Assembly (NCBI RefSeq): GCF_021648855.1
Contig: NZ_JAKJHX010000045.1
Span: 1 to 33,816, forward strand
Direction of reading: 5' to 3'
Source: Tychonema litorale BBK16
GTDB taxonomy: Bacteria; Cyanobacteriota; Cyanobacteriia; Cyanobacteriales; Microcoleaceae
DNA: 33,816 nt
Every line of letters starts with the position of its first letter. Positions within the stretch are counted from its first letter, which is position 1. Below the pieces are notes generated by a model that saw only the letters and a list, made by a program, of their open reading frames with translations, did no database searches and was not told the origin of the DNA. Position numbers and translations under genes: made by a program. Positions 7,347-16,060 of this stretch are shown here, one piece after another.

Positions 7347-9140
7347 TCAAGTTTTGGGTACCTCAATTGTAAACTCGAAGATCTGACCTTGAGAACTGCC
7401 AAATTTTAGCTGAACACCCGATCGCAGCAATAGTTCTTGGTGGTGAACCCTTTGCCATCCATCATCCCCCAACACTAGAGTGCCATAACGAGAGAAATCC
7501 CGCAGGAAGTAACTAGGTTCTTCCCGGCCATCTCCCACACTGTTGCGACAAAAAATCTCCGCGTGTTTTTGAGAAACCCACTGTTCTCGAATCACCACAT
7601 CATTGTCCTCCCAGCGCCCAACTCGAACCATCCCAGCCCGAATTGGCCAAACCCGATCGGGATTTGAACCGAGGGAATTTTCATTTTCGCCGCGCCCCCG
7701 CAAATAAGCAGCAGAGGGTAAACGCCCCAACCAAGTAGAAGAATTTATAGGCAATTCAGTCTTGATATCATCTACCGGATCGGTCAATTGACCGTCAAAC
7801 TCCGGGTGCATATACAACACAGGCAGAGTCCAAGCCGGTTGATTGAACTTGTAAACTGTCAGTAGCTGCTGTCTACCGATCGCCACAGCCTGATCGATCG
7901 CCATCCTTCCAGCCAAAGCTTGGGCAAAAGTTTGGATAAAACTCAAGGCTTCGCGATCGGCGATCGAATCCCGCATCCCCAACACCGCCGGCACCCCGTG
8001 ATGGATTAACACCTCTGCCAAACTGCTACGCGCGATCGCCTGTTTCTGCCCATTGCCAGAATCAACCATTTCCACCGCCGGTTGAGCGCCCCAGCAGGCA
8101 TTGAACACCGCCAACGTCACCCCCCCCCGGACTAAAACTTGAGCCAGTTCAGTGCCATTAATAATGGTGTCAGGCCCCAAAAACAAGAAGCCTCCATCAG
8201 GCCCCGGCATCCCGTGGCCAGCGTAAAACAAGATGTTATAAGCTTGTGTTTCCAAGCGAGAAATTAGTTCGGCTGGGGCGGGTTCGATCAGAGTATCAAC
8301 GCGAGTCGGAACACTGACATCCAAGTATTTGCCACTGTCATCGGTTTTGCTGGCATTTTCCAGAACTTCACGCAAGGCTTGTGCTTCTTTTTCCAACTGC
8401 AATTGCCGATTGCTGGTTGAAAATTGAGAATTTGTAGCAATTCCGGGATCTCCTTGTCCCAAAACTAGCAAAATATTTAGTGATTCCGCCAGACGCAAGG
8501 GCCCCAAAGGCTCAACATTGCTAGTAGTCCGACTGAACAATAGTTGTTGCGACAGAGAAATTGCCGGTTGACCGGCTTGAGGCTGCATAATTTCCCAAGG
8601 TAAAGCAATTAAATAGGGTTCTCGCAAATCTAGCCGGACTCGCAGGGGTTGATTTTGCCCGATCGCAATACCCTTACTTTCTTGGAGACTACCTTGAATT
8701 GGCCCTTCAAACAACCATTGCCAAAGATTAATCCCAAAATGCTGCATGAGGCGGCTGCTGTAGCTGGCTGGTTGTGGTGGCGGAGTTTTTCCCGCTTCAC
8801 CGAGTGCTCCTGGATTGAGATTGATTGGTGTTATTTGCGATCGGGGTAGCTGGGAGTTAGGGCTGAGTTTTGCAGTTTCTGCCAGTATCTTCTGGCTATT
8901 TTGGGGTGATACGAAACTGCGATCGGGATTTAAGGGCAATTCATGAATCGTCCCAGAGGAGGAGAACATTTCTTGCCAAGCTTGCCACGCTTGGGATAGG
9001 GTGTCCGGCCACATACAGTCATGGTGAACATACCCGCTGGGATAGGGGGCCTGTAGAACCCAGGTGGCAAAATGGTTTGCCCCAGAGGTTTTCATGCGAG
9101 CGATCGCTATACTGAGGCAAGGACTTTCAGGGCGCGCCAT
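7347..9140 (-). CDS. CHAT-domain caspase-like protein with C-terminal FHA domain
   Basis: A 597-residue cytosolic protein. The N-terminal ~60 residues (NHFATWVLQAPYPSGYVHHD) are a cyanobacterial lead-in to CHAT proteins, followed by a Ser/Pro-rich linker at about 60-130. The CHAT domain spans about 160-445 and keeps both residues of the clan CD protease dyad: His309 in YAGHG and Cys349 in FNACWG, each after a hydrophobic strand, so it may be an active protease. The FHA domain at about 503-592 has the RVGRWEDND start and the SxxH phosphothreonine motif (S523, H526), so it should bind a pThr peptide. The fusion suggests proteolysis directed by Ser/Thr kinase signalling; that is inference. The neighbours are a hypothetical gene and a divergent TA pair, so no partner or substrate is obvious. 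Confidence 0.9.
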   Translation of the reverse strand: MARPESPCLSIAIARMKTSGANHFATWVLQAPYPSGYVHHDCMWPDTLSQAWQAWQEMFSSSGTIHELPLNPDRSFVSPQNSQKILAETAKLSPNSQLPRSQITPINLNPGALGEAGKTPPPQPASYSSRLMQHFGINLWQWLFEGPIQGSLQESKGIAIGQNQPLRVRLDLREPYLIALPWEIMQPQAGQPAISLSQQLLFSRTTSNVEPLGPLRLAESLNILLVLGQGDPGIATNSQFSTSNRQLQLEKEAQALREVLENASKTDDSGKYLDVSVPTRVDTLIEPAPAELISRLETQAYNILFYAGHGMPGPDGGFLFLGPDTIINGTELAQVLVRGGVTLAVFNACWGAQPAVEMVDSGNGQKQAIARSSLAEVLIHHGVPAVLGMRDSIADREALSFIQTFAQALAGRMAIDQAVAIGRQQLLTVYKFNQPAWTLPVLYMHPEFDGQLTDPVDDIKTELPINSSTWLGRLPSAAYLRGRGENENSLGSNPDRVWPIRAGMVRVGRWEDNDVVIREQWVSQKHAEIFCRNSVGDGREEPSYFLRDFSRYGTLVLGDDGWQRVHHQELLLRSGVQLKFGSSQGQIFEFTIEVPKT

Positions 9141-9386
9141 TCACAACTACCGAGTCTGGACATAAAGTGCGATCGAGTTTATCTATTTAGTAGTGTATCG
9201 GGTTTGGGGCTTGGTAGAGTAATTAGTCCTCAACGCAGCGATCAGGTAATTCCGTCATTGCGAGTGTTTTTAGCTAAACAGCAAGGTGAGATGAGTTATG
9301 AGATATAGTAACGCGATCGAACTTCGTCTGTTTTTGCTAAAATTAAATAGCTCTAAACATTACCAATTAGGAGCATTTGACGCTTT

Positions 9387-9707
9387 ATGTCTAAGCAATC
9401 AGTCATCACAAAGTATATTGAAATTACACCGGGAGTGCTTGGTGGTAAACCACGCATTGCGGGCCATCGAATTTCTGTAGCACACATCGCCCAAATGTAT
9501 CTTAAGATGGGAGAGTCTATAGAAGAAATCGCTAGGGACTATAATTTGTCACCGGCTTCGGTTCATGCAGCCATGACTTACTATTACGATAATCGAGAAG
9601 AAATTGACCGCCGCACTGCTGAATCAGATGCTTTTGTTGAAGAGTTGAAGCGTCAGAATCCACCTTCTAGTTTGCAGGAAAAGCTGAGGGAAATTAGAGG
9701 TGAGTGA
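9387..9707 (+). CDS. DUF433 antitoxin (VapB45-like)
   Basis: A 106-residue DUF433 protein. The family signature is clear: a start ITPGVLGGKPRIAGHRISV, a winged HTH-like middle (MGESIEEIARDYNLSPASVHAAMTYYYDN) and a charged tail. DUF433 proteins pair with DUF5615 PIN-like toxins and act as antitoxin and operon repressor. The stop codon lies inside the next gene's first codons (8-bp overlap GTGAGTGA), so the two are translationally coupled. An AGGAG is present but 13 bp before the ATG, further away than usual. Confidence 0.88.
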   Translation: MSKQSVITKYIEITPGVLGGKPRIAGHRISVAHIAQMYLKMGESIEEIARDYNLSPASVHAAMTYYYDNREEIDRRTAESDAFVEELKRQNPPSSLQEKLREIRGE

Positions 9708-10035
9708 ACGCATCCGCTTTCATTTAGATGAGAATGTTAAATCGGCTGTGGCGCGAGATTTGCGTCGGCGCGGTATTGATGTTACAACAACTATTGAGGC
9801 GGGATTGCTTGCTCAGACTGATGAATCGCAGTTAGCATTTATCTGCGAACAAAAGCGGGTAATTATGACTCATGATGATGATTTTTTGACGATCGCCAGT
9901 CTTAGCAGCGAGCATCCAGGTATTGCTTATTGTAAGCAAGGTACTCGTTCGATCGGACAAATCATTGAAGCTCTGGTTTTGATTTATGAAGTGTACGCGC
10001 CTGAAGAAATGGTTGGGCGTGTTGAATTTTTGTGA
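9700..10035 (+). CDS. DUF5615 PIN-like toxin (VapC45-like)
   Basis: A 111-residue PIN-like nuclease starting at GTG 9700, overlapping the antitoxin gene. Acidic residues expected to hold the metal are visible: D10 and E11 in FHLDENV, and D59-D61 in MTHDDDF. By family knowledge, it is the toxin half of a type II pair, probably an RNase. No truncation is seen, so it may be active. The GTG start gives the only sensible N-terminus (MSERIRFHLDEN). Confidence 0.87.
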   Translation: MSERIRFHLDENVKSAVARDLRRRGIDVTTTIEAGLLAQTDESQLAFICEQKRVIMTHDDDFLTIASLSSEHPGIAYCKQGTRSIGQIIEALVLIYEVYAPEEMVGRVEFL

Positions 10036-10045
10036 GAAATGGCAA

Positions 10046-10096
10046 AGGGCGATCGCACTTTTTAGCAACCTCAGATGAACGGGGATGGATGTGGAT
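10046..10096. repeat. HIP1-containing repeat, copy 1
   Basis: The string GGGCGATCGCACTTTTTAGC followed by AACC/AAGC, CAGATGAACGG and a GGATG-rich end occurs here and again at 10723-10774. A third partial copy (GGGCGATCGCACTTTTTG) is at about 11559-11576. These flank the RelE-type TA pair and the thioredoxin gene. Confidence 0.6.
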
Positions 10097-10150
10097 GGGG
10101 GAAAGGGCGATCGCCTTTTACCCAATCAAACTGTAAGAGTAAAAACAGCT

Positions 10151-10423
10151 TTATGGTGGAAAGTAGCGATAAATATCTTTCCGGTGAAGCACCCTAGCAA
10201 AAGTAACAGTTTCGCCATCAAAATAAAAACCTATTCGATAGTCGGCAACCCGAACCCGATACGCATTATCATCACCTTTCAATTTTTTCAAGTTAACAAT
10301 TGTTTGTAAATCATTACTATTTGGAATTTCCGCAAAAGCAAAATCCTTGATTTGCTCAAAGACAGGTGTACTTTTAAGAGCTTTTAAATCCTTTAAAAAA
10401 CTGGGCAGATATTCGACTTTCAT
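10151..10423 (-). CDS. RelE/ParE-type toxin
   Basis: A 90-residue RelE/ParE-fold protein. The family pattern is clear: MKVEYLPSFLKDLKAL at the start, then VNLKKLKGDDNAYRVRVADYRIGFYFDGETVTFARVLHRKDIYRYFP. The basic and aromatic C-terminal residues (RVLHRKDIYRYF) match those used for mRNA cleavage by RelE relatives, so an mRNA-interferase activity is likely, though a ParE (gyrase) role cannot be excluded. It overlaps the upstream antitoxin gene by 4 bp (ATGA), which indicates coupling. Confidence 0.88.
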   Translation of the reverse strand: MKVEYLPSFLKDLKALKSTPVFEQIKDFAFAEIPNSNDLQTIVNLKKLKGDDNAYRVRVADYRIGFYFDGETVTFARVLHRKDIYRYFPP

Positions 10424-10623
10424 TCTGTTTCCAGTTCTGCAAGTGCTTGCTGTAAATTTAAGGGGGTTTCATTTTTTACTTCGCCCATAGCCAATAGAAG
10501 TCCTCTATCTTCGATCGCTTCTAGGAAATACTGATAGTCGGTATAATCTAGAATAACTTGACTAATGTTGCCTTCGGCGTCGAATATCAATTCTTTGGCA
10601 AGTGGATAATCTTCTATTTTCAT
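10420..10623 (-). CDS. Antitoxin partner of the RelE/ParE-type toxin
   Basis: A 67-residue acidic protein, first gene of the pair. The sequence MKIEDYPLAKELIFDAEGNISQVILDYTDYQYFLEAIEDRGLLLAMGEV resembles the small Phd/RelB-like cyanobacterial antitoxins that start with a substrate-like 'VILDYxDYQxLLE' segment. The C-terminal tail (NETPLNLQQALAELETE) probably wraps the toxin. No clear DNA-binding domain is visible. Identification rests largely on size, charge and the 4-bp overlap with the toxin gene. Confidence 0.8.
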   Translation of the reverse strand: MKIEDYPLAKELIFDAEGNISQVILDYTDYQYFLEAIEDRGLLLAMGEVKNETPLNLQQALAELETE

Positions 10624-10722
10624 ATTTTTTTATGTGGAGATGAGTTGGGAGGGAATGATGCTTCATCGGTTGAATTTTAGTCAATTATAACAAATTAGAT
10701 GTTGTTTGTCTATTCAGATTTT

Positions 10723-10774
10723 AAGGGCGATCGCACTTTTTAGCAAGCGCAGATAAACGGAATAGATGCGGATG
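10723..10774. repeat. HIP1-containing repeat, copy 2
   Basis: Near-identical to 10046-10096 over about 30 bp (GGGCGATCGCACTTTTTAGC, then CAGATAAACGG and GATGCGGATG). The two copies bracket the RelE-type toxin-antitoxin pair. Confidence 0.6.
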
Positions 10775-10835
10775 AATTGACCCCGCACTTTAAGGATGAG
10801 GCGTAATTGTGTATTATGACTTACGAATAATGCCC

Positions 10836-10900
10836 AGAAACCGGGTTTTTGCGAAAATACTTCACCGCAGCCAACAGATTCGGTAAAAACCCGGTTTCTT
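10836..10900. repeat. AGAAACCGGGTTTTT inverted repeat, copy 1
   Basis: The arms AGAAACCGGGTTTTT and AAAAACCCGGTTTCTT are separated by ~34 bp. A second copy with a similar spacer is at 32274-32340, and a compact hairpin with the same arms lies at 27505-27532. It is probably a dispersed extragenic palindrome of the genome. Confidence 0.75.
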
Positions 10901-10948
10901 TGTCGGAGCACATAAGTCCTGCAATACTTATTCTAGGGCTTTAGTGCA

Positions 10949-11482
10949 TTACTGACATCCCCGAATATTCCTTCTAATTCCTGACCATTCATTGGCTAAA
11001 CTAGATTGAGAACTAGAAATTTTCCGACCCAACATTTGAGGATTTCTTTCATAAAATATCAGGTCGGTTTTATAGTTACACACTTTTCTTTTGTCACTGG
11101 TATCTGAAGGTGTACCATAGTTAGATATGTTGGCTAGTTGTTGAATAGACATCATACCACTATAGGTACGACCGCCAATTACCCATGTAGGAACACTCTC
11201 AATTCCTGCTTTCTCGCACTGGGGATTGAATCCACCGTTTCTACCATTTGGGAAACATTCAATATACGGAACTTGGGTGAAAGCATCTCCAAAAACTTGA
11301 ATTTGTCTTCGGCACACAGGACACCAAGAAGCACTGTACATTTTAGCACCTGCTTGTTGGAGATGATAGGCTAGGGATGCGGCGGTTTGTGCGGTGGCTG
11401 GTTTGACTAGGCTGGTACATTCTATGCCAATTGCACCGATTAGGGCTAGTGCTCCTAATATTTTGAATTTTAGTTTAATCAT
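10949..11482 (-). CDS. Secreted thioredoxin-like protein related to the Trx domain of VKOR
   Basis: A 177-residue protein with an N-terminal signal peptide (hydrophobic core 9-22, likely cut near ATA-Q at 31). The thioredoxin-like part has the redox motif CPVC at C54-C57 (YSASWCPVCRRQ) and a VPTWVIGGRTYSG segment with the cis-Pro. The pattern AGAKMYSASWCPVC...IECFPNG...CEKAGIESVPTW...G is like the Trx domain fused to cyanobacterial vitamin K epoxide reductase, here standing alone without the VKOR membrane part. Four more cysteines occur in the mature protein. It probably works in periplasmic or lumenal disulfide exchange with a VKOR encoded elsewhere; that partner is inference. The C-terminal ~55 residues after the Trx part are not recognised. 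Confidence 0.85.
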   Translation of the reverse strand: MIKLKFKILGALALIGAIGIECTSLVKPATAQTAASLAYHLQQAGAKMYSASWCPVCRRQIQVFGDAFTQVPYIECFPNGRNGGFNPQCEKAGIESVPTWVIGGRTYSGMMSIQQLANISNYGTPSDTSDKRKVCNYKTDLIFYERNPQMLGRKISSSQSSLANEWSGIRRNIRGCQ

Positions 11483-11608
11483 GATTTAAGGTCTGTGAGA
11501 GGGTTGGGAGTTAAGGACGGTGGTTGTGGGAAGTTTGGGTATTGGGGATTGTTTTAGAGGGCGATCGCACTTTTTGTCGTCAAGGGCGATCGCACCGTTC
11601 CAATATTC

Positions 11609-14600
11609 CTAAATCACTGGCAGATTGATGGAGACAAAGCTACCGCTTAGCTGACTCGGAGTTACACCGACAACAACACCCAAAATTTGAGTTGAACCTG
11701 CAATTTTAATGAAGGTGTTTCCTTCTTCAAAGTTCAAAAGTAGGTTGGCTTGTGTTAATCCTTCTGTCAGTCCAATTTTATCTACACCTAATTGGAAGTC
11801 TAAGATAGCATCTGGCAGAAAATCACCAGTTACGGCCGCATTTTTGGGCAAGACAAAGGTATCGCTGCCGGGGCCGCCGATTAAGATATCTCGTCCTAAA
11901 TCGCCGCTGAGGGTGTCATCGCCTTCGTTTCCTTTGAGGCGATCGTTGTCTGCACCTCCTAAGATTAAATCATTGCCTCGGCCGCCAAAGATGTTGTCAT
12001 TTCCGCTGTTGCCAGTGATGATATCGTTGCCTTTATTGCCGTAGATGATGTCATCTCCGCCAAGTCCGGCAAGGGTGTCATCGCCTGCGAAACCAGCGAT
12101 GCTATCTGCTGCATCTATGCCAACTAGATTGTCGTTTTCAGGAGTTCCTAAAACTTGACGCAGTGGAGGACGAGTTGGTGTAGGCGTTGGTGTTGCTACA
12201 ACATTATCTGTCACCGATTCAGTACCGTCATTTGTGACTGTAGTGCTGGCGAAATCGAAATCATTCGAGATGTCTGGGTCGTATGTTTTACTCGTTATGC
12301 TAGAGGTGCCGGTGATGTTTCCGGTTGTCGGCGCGGTAATGGTAATACTAACAGTTGAAATTTGACCTTTGGCTACATCGCCGAGGTCAAAAGTTAGTTC
12401 ATTTCCTGACTGTTTGGTGGGGGTGATGTTAGCGGAAACAAATTTAGCACCCTCTGGTAAGGTTTCGGTGAGGATTGCACCTTTAGCGTTATCAGTGCCG
12501 TTGTTGGTGACGGCAACGGTGTAGGTGACGTTGCTTCCGGGTATGGCTGTATCGCGATCGGCTGTTTTAATGACTGATAAATCTGCTGATTCTGTCACTT
12601 TAATCGGCAGCGGTGCGTAGCTGAAAACAGGTGCGTTGTTTTCATCCATCGCCATTGCGTAGACGTAGTAATCGCCAGTGGCAATGCCTTGAGTGTTCCA
12701 GATGAAGTTGCCTGCACCGTCTTTTTCCTCAAGGCCATCTTTGATGAGAATGCCATCGAAACCTTGGTTGTCAGTGTCGTAGAAGAGGCTAACTTTGGCA
12801 GTGGAGTCAGCATCAAGAGCATTGTAATTGATAGTGACGTTTTGCCCGCTGACATCTTTAGATGAGGCCGTCACTTGAACAGTAGGAGCTGCGGAATCTC
12901 GGAAAGCTTTATATTCTACATTTCCTAAACCACTAGGATTAGCAACTTTGAGATCCCAGATTCCCGGTTCTGGGTTAAGTACAATAACAGATTTGGTTGT
13001 GGAGTCGGTAAACTGATTAGCAATTGCAATCTTGCCAGTAGCAGCGAAGTCTGACTCATTGAAAATAGTGCCATTTGGTGCTTTAACTTGAACAGGAACA
13101 TTGCTATTGGCACTCTCCCAATCAGCACCCATAACGAGCCACTTTGTGCCTGGGGCGATGGTAAAACTGCTAGTTTTAGGCAGCTCTCTTGTCAGCCATT
13201 CAGTTTTACCGTCAAAGAACACTCTGAATCCCGCTGTGACTTTGGTTTCTATACCAAATGGTGTCTCGGTAAATGTGCTCCAACCAGCAACGAAATCATC
13301 AGAGCGATCGTTATTGTTTGTAAACTTCAGCATAAAATCGGCAGATCCTAATTGCTTACCCCCAATTAGAGGGACAAAGTTAGGGACAGATAGGCTACCA
13401 TTTGCAGACACATTTAAGTCGAAGTTAGAAGTAAGCTTGACACCAACTTGCGCTTTAAACAGGCCGTCTATTGCTGACAAGTCGCCTTTTACTTCGTAAA
13501 ATCCTTTGTTCCAGTCACGTGTGTGGACACCCTCGAACAAGGCTACTTTATCATCAATGAGTTTTAACTTACCTTTTCCCCTAAGACCATTGGGACTAAC
13601 TGTGTAATCAGCATCAATGTTAACCAGCGAACCCTCAAAACTTCCGCCTAAACCTGGAGGTAGCGTGACTGGTATCTCAGGCCCACCAGTCAGTCCAGCT
13701 CCTATCGTAAACTCTGGAATATCTCGACCATCGGACTTTGCAAGCTCATACCTTCCTGATACTCGCTGAAGGAATAAACCACTTGTTCCAAGGGGTTTGT
13801 TGAGTTTGTCTAATCCTAAAGTCAGAAGGCTCAGCCCTGAAGGTGGTTGGTTTTTGAAACCCAGTCCTGCAATGAGCTCAACTTTATTTTTTGCGGGGAA
13901 TAATAGGATGTTTGCCTCACCTCTTAAGTCTTGATTGGCTGTGTCTTGGGTCATTTTTCCCTTAGTTATTTCCAACACATTAGGAATGAGCTTTACGTTA
14001 TTGAATGAAGCTTCTCCTTTGAATTCTGTCTTGCCATCTTTGATTTCAATAAAGTTATCTTTTCCTGAATAGTCTAAAGTGATAGAATAGGGTTTGCTGT
14101 CAGATAAATCAGCAAATTGTTGTACTTGAAACTTTCCTTGTAACTTGAGCTTGTTTTCAGGTGCAACATATTCTATCGATAAGTTTGAGGCATTTGCCTG
14201 AAACAGGTTTCCCAGTAGAAAAGTATTGGGGAAGTTTGGCAAAGACCGCTTCTGGCTCTTACCCAGTTTTACCTCGGTTGGAGTAATCAACAAAGCATCT
14301 GATTTGTCCAATACCACACTAGCTCCACCCGCATTTGAAGGCAGCTTGAACAAGGCTCCCAAAGCAATTACATTTGAGTTAAGACTTAAGCTGTTGAATT
14401 CAATGTCTTGTCCCGCAATTTTAAATTGATTAGTAAACTGCTTATCTTCTTCTATTGAAGAAGCAGTTGCAGTTTTAACATCGATATCGAACTTACCCTT
14501 AAACAAAGGAGCTGTTTTGATGCTATTGGGGCCAATAAGAGAAGAAGTTATGCCATCAACATTGACAGTAAACTGGTCATACTCTACTTTCCCTTGCTGG

Positions 14601-16060
14601 ACTACGATTAATGGGAATGTCCCATCTTTTCGTCCGATTTGGATAGTACCTGATGCTTCGTAGCGCTTGGTTTTTTCGTTGTATGTGAATTGACCGTTAA
14701 TTACTTTGAGTTTTAGCGGATCTAGATCCACTTCACCACTAGCATTAGGTGCGGGAATTTGACTCGGAGGTACAGTTGAAGTCTGTGTTGAAATTGGAAT
14801 AGTCAGGAGAGGTGGAGTTACAACCGCCGGGGGTGTCGGAGTTGGAGTTACAACTGTCGGGGGTGTCGGAGTTGGACTTACAACCGTCGGGGGTGTCGGA
14901 GTTGGAGTTACAACCGTCGGAGGTGTCGGAGTTGGAGTTACAACCGTCGGAGGTGTTGGAGTCGGAGTTAGGGGAGTAGGAGTCGGAGTTGGGGGAGTCG
15001 GAGTTGGGGGTGTTGGTGTTGGAGGAGTTGGTGTCGGAGGAGTCGGAGTTGGAGGAGTCGGAGTTGGAGGAGTCGGAGTTGGTGTCGCAGGTCGAACTGA
15101 TGGTGATGCTCCCCCAATTGCACCGCTAACACCCGTTACATTCTTAGAAAGCGTACCTTTTCCCGTTATGGAATCGATCAAAATGTACTTTTTATCTTCA
15201 GTGAAACCTATAAAACCACCAATGGTAGATGAGATACCAAAAACATTTTTAAAGCCAATATCACCAATTTTGGTCGCTTGACCTGTAAGGGATACCGAAA
15301 ACAAGCTATCACTTGTTGTCCCTGTTGATGTAGCTAGAAAACGATTATTAGTAGCATCAAATACTAAGTCACCACTACTATTAAAGTTTGAGCCTAAGTC
15401 TGCGACTAAAGTTGCTTCTCCATTACTACTGTTAATGGTGTATAACTTAGAACCACCAGCAGCATAAAGTATATTGTTGGCAAATTCTAAAGCATTCAAA
15501 GGACCTAAACCAAAGGCGCCAATAAGTGAAGCCGATCCTATATTGGGATCGATTTTATACAAATCGCGAAACGTAATGCCGAAAAGCTGACCGCTATTAG
15601 ATAAGGCGATGTCAGAGAAGTTTAAGTTACTTGTTGCTATCTGTGCAAAGTTTCCTGATGTTCCATCGACTGTTCCTACTTTTCCATCCTGCGTAGCAAT
15701 TATAGATGATACAGTCCCCAATGAGGTAGTTTTGAAGGTATAGTTTCCTGTCTCGTTCGCATTCAAGCTAGTAGCTCGAATTGCGTAATTGACACCCGGA
15801 AATACTGTGAAACTTAACTGCGAATTCTTACGACCATTAATTAAGTCATCGTTAAATGCAATCACTTCACCTGTTGAAGCATTTATCAGTTGCAGGTAAC
15901 TGTCAATCGCAGTCGAATCGAGGTTAACTTGAACTTGCTGCCAATTGGGAAGCCCAGTTAAGGTATAGTCATCGGAGAAGCTACCCAATCTTTTAGGGTT
16001 ATTAGTATCCGTGCTGCTCAAACTTCCGTCAATCGTTTGCCCTAAGCTAATATTCGTCAT
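11609..16060 (-). CDS. Large RTX calcium-binding protein with PPC, Pro-Thr linker and DUF11-type domain
   Basis: A 1483-residue protein without a Sec signal, probably secreted by a type I system through its RTX C-terminus. Domains in order: a PPC-like beta domain (1-110), a propeller-like region (about 115-320, repeats such as LYAAGGSKLYTINSSNG), a Pro-Thr-Val linker (325-413), a long beta-rich region of unknown type (about 430-960), an Ig-like part (about 1050-1160), a DUF11/CARDB-like domain (about 1160-1280, DLSVIKTADRD...VTYTVAVTNNGTDNA) and RTX nonapeptides (about 1310-1400), ending with VTGDFLPDAILDFQLGVDKIGL. A good Shine-Dalgarno (GAGGAG, 8 bp before the ATG) fixes the start. The middle region has repeated 'KLKxxGKF' beta strands and may form an elongated stalk. 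Its role is likely surface or sheath attachment; this is inference. Confidence 0.9.
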   Translation of the reverse strand: MTNISLGQTIDGSLSSTDTNNPKRLGSFSDDYTLTGLPNWQQVQVNLDSTAIDSYLQLINASTGEVIAFNDDLINGRKNSQLSFTVFPGVNYAIRATSLNANETGNYTFKTTSLGTVSSIIATQDGKVGTVDGTSGNFAQIATSNLNFSDIALSNSGQLFGITFRDLYKIDPNIGSASLIGAFGLGPLNALEFANNILYAAGGSKLYTINSSNGEATLVADLGSNFNSSGDLVFDATNNRFLATSTGTTSDSLFSVSLTGQATKIGDIGFKNVFGISSTIGGFIGFTEDKKYILIDSITGKGTLSKNVTGVSGAIGGASPSVRPATPTPTPPTPTPPTPTPPTPTPPTPTPPTPTPPTPTPTPLTPTPTPPTVVTPTPTPPTVVTPTPTPPTVVSPTPTPPTVVTPTPTPPAVVTPPLLTIPISTQTSTVPPSQIPAPNASGEVDLDPLKLKVINGQFTYNEKTKRYEASGTIQIGRKDGTFPLIVVQQGKVEYDQFTVNVDGITSSLIGPNSIKTAPLFKGKFDIDVKTATASSIEEDKQFTNQFKIAGQDIEFNSLSLNSNVIALGALFKLPSNAGGASVVLDKSDALLITPTEVKLGKSQKRSLPNFPNTFLLGNLFQANASNLSIEYVAPENKLKLQGKFQVQQFADLSDSKPYSITLDYSGKDNFIEIKDGKTEFKGEASFNNVKLIPNVLEITKGKMTQDTANQDLRGEANILLFPAKNKVELIAGLGFKNQPPSGLSLLTLGLDKLNKPLGTSGLFLQRVSGRYELAKSDGRDIPEFTIGAGLTGGPEIPVTLPPGLGGSFEGSLVNIDADYTVSPNGLRGKGKLKLIDDKVALFEGVHTRDWNKGFYEVKGDLSAIDGLFKAQVGVKLTSNFDLNVSANGSLSVPNFVPLIGGKQLGSADFMLKFTNNNDRSDDFVAGWSTFTETPFGIETKVTAGFRVFFDGKTEWLTRELPKTSSFTIAPGTKWLVMGADWESANSNVPVQVKAPNGTIFNESDFAATGKIAIANQFTDSTTKSVIVLNPEPGIWDLKVANPSGLGNVEYKAFRDSAAPTVQVTASSKDVSGQNVTINYNALDADSTAKVSLFYDTDNQGFDGILIKDGLEEKDGAGNFIWNTQGIATGDYYVYAMAMDENNAPVFSYAPLPIKVTESADLSVIKTADRDTAIPGSNVTYTVAVTNNGTDNAKGAILTETLPEGAKFVSANITPTKQSGNELTFDLGDVAKGQISTVSITITAPTTGNITGTSSITSKTYDPDISNDFDFASTTVTNDGTESVTDNVVATPTPTPTRPPLRQVLGTPENDNLVGIDAADSIAGFAGDDTLAGLGGDDIIYGNKGNDIITGNSGNDNIFGGRGNDLILGGADNDRLKGNEGDDTLSGDLGRDILIGGPGSDTFVLPKNAAVTGDFLPDAILDFQLGVDKIGLTEGLTQANLLLNFEEGNTFIKIAGSTQILGVVVGVTPSQLSGSFVSINLPVI
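14821..14970. repeat. Five 30-bp tandem repeats inside the RTX gene
   Basis: Five in-register copies of a 30-bp unit (starting CAACCGTCGGGGGTGTCGGA) encode the decapeptide TPTPTPPTVV. They are followed to 15085 by a shorter mixed 12/18-bp GGAGTCGGAGTTGG repeat encoding TPTPP units. Copy number could vary between strains. Confidence 0.9.

Larger units (their letters stand above)
10624..10948. other. 325-bp gene-free stretch with two repeat types
   Basis: It holds a short AT-rich leader of the TA pair (10624-10715), the second HIP1-containing repeat (10723-10774) and an ACCGGGTTTTT hairpin repeat (10836-10900). No convincing coding sequence was seen. Confidence 0.6.

Noticed and set aside
11709..12358. 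Plus-strand ORFs opposite the RTX repeats
   Set aside because: They mirror low-complexity RTX codons and have no domain pattern; they are shadows of the minus-strand gene.
14821..14970. CRISPR-like 30-bp repeats
   Set aside because: The units are contiguous, lie in frame inside a large gene and encode a Pro-Thr-Val linker.
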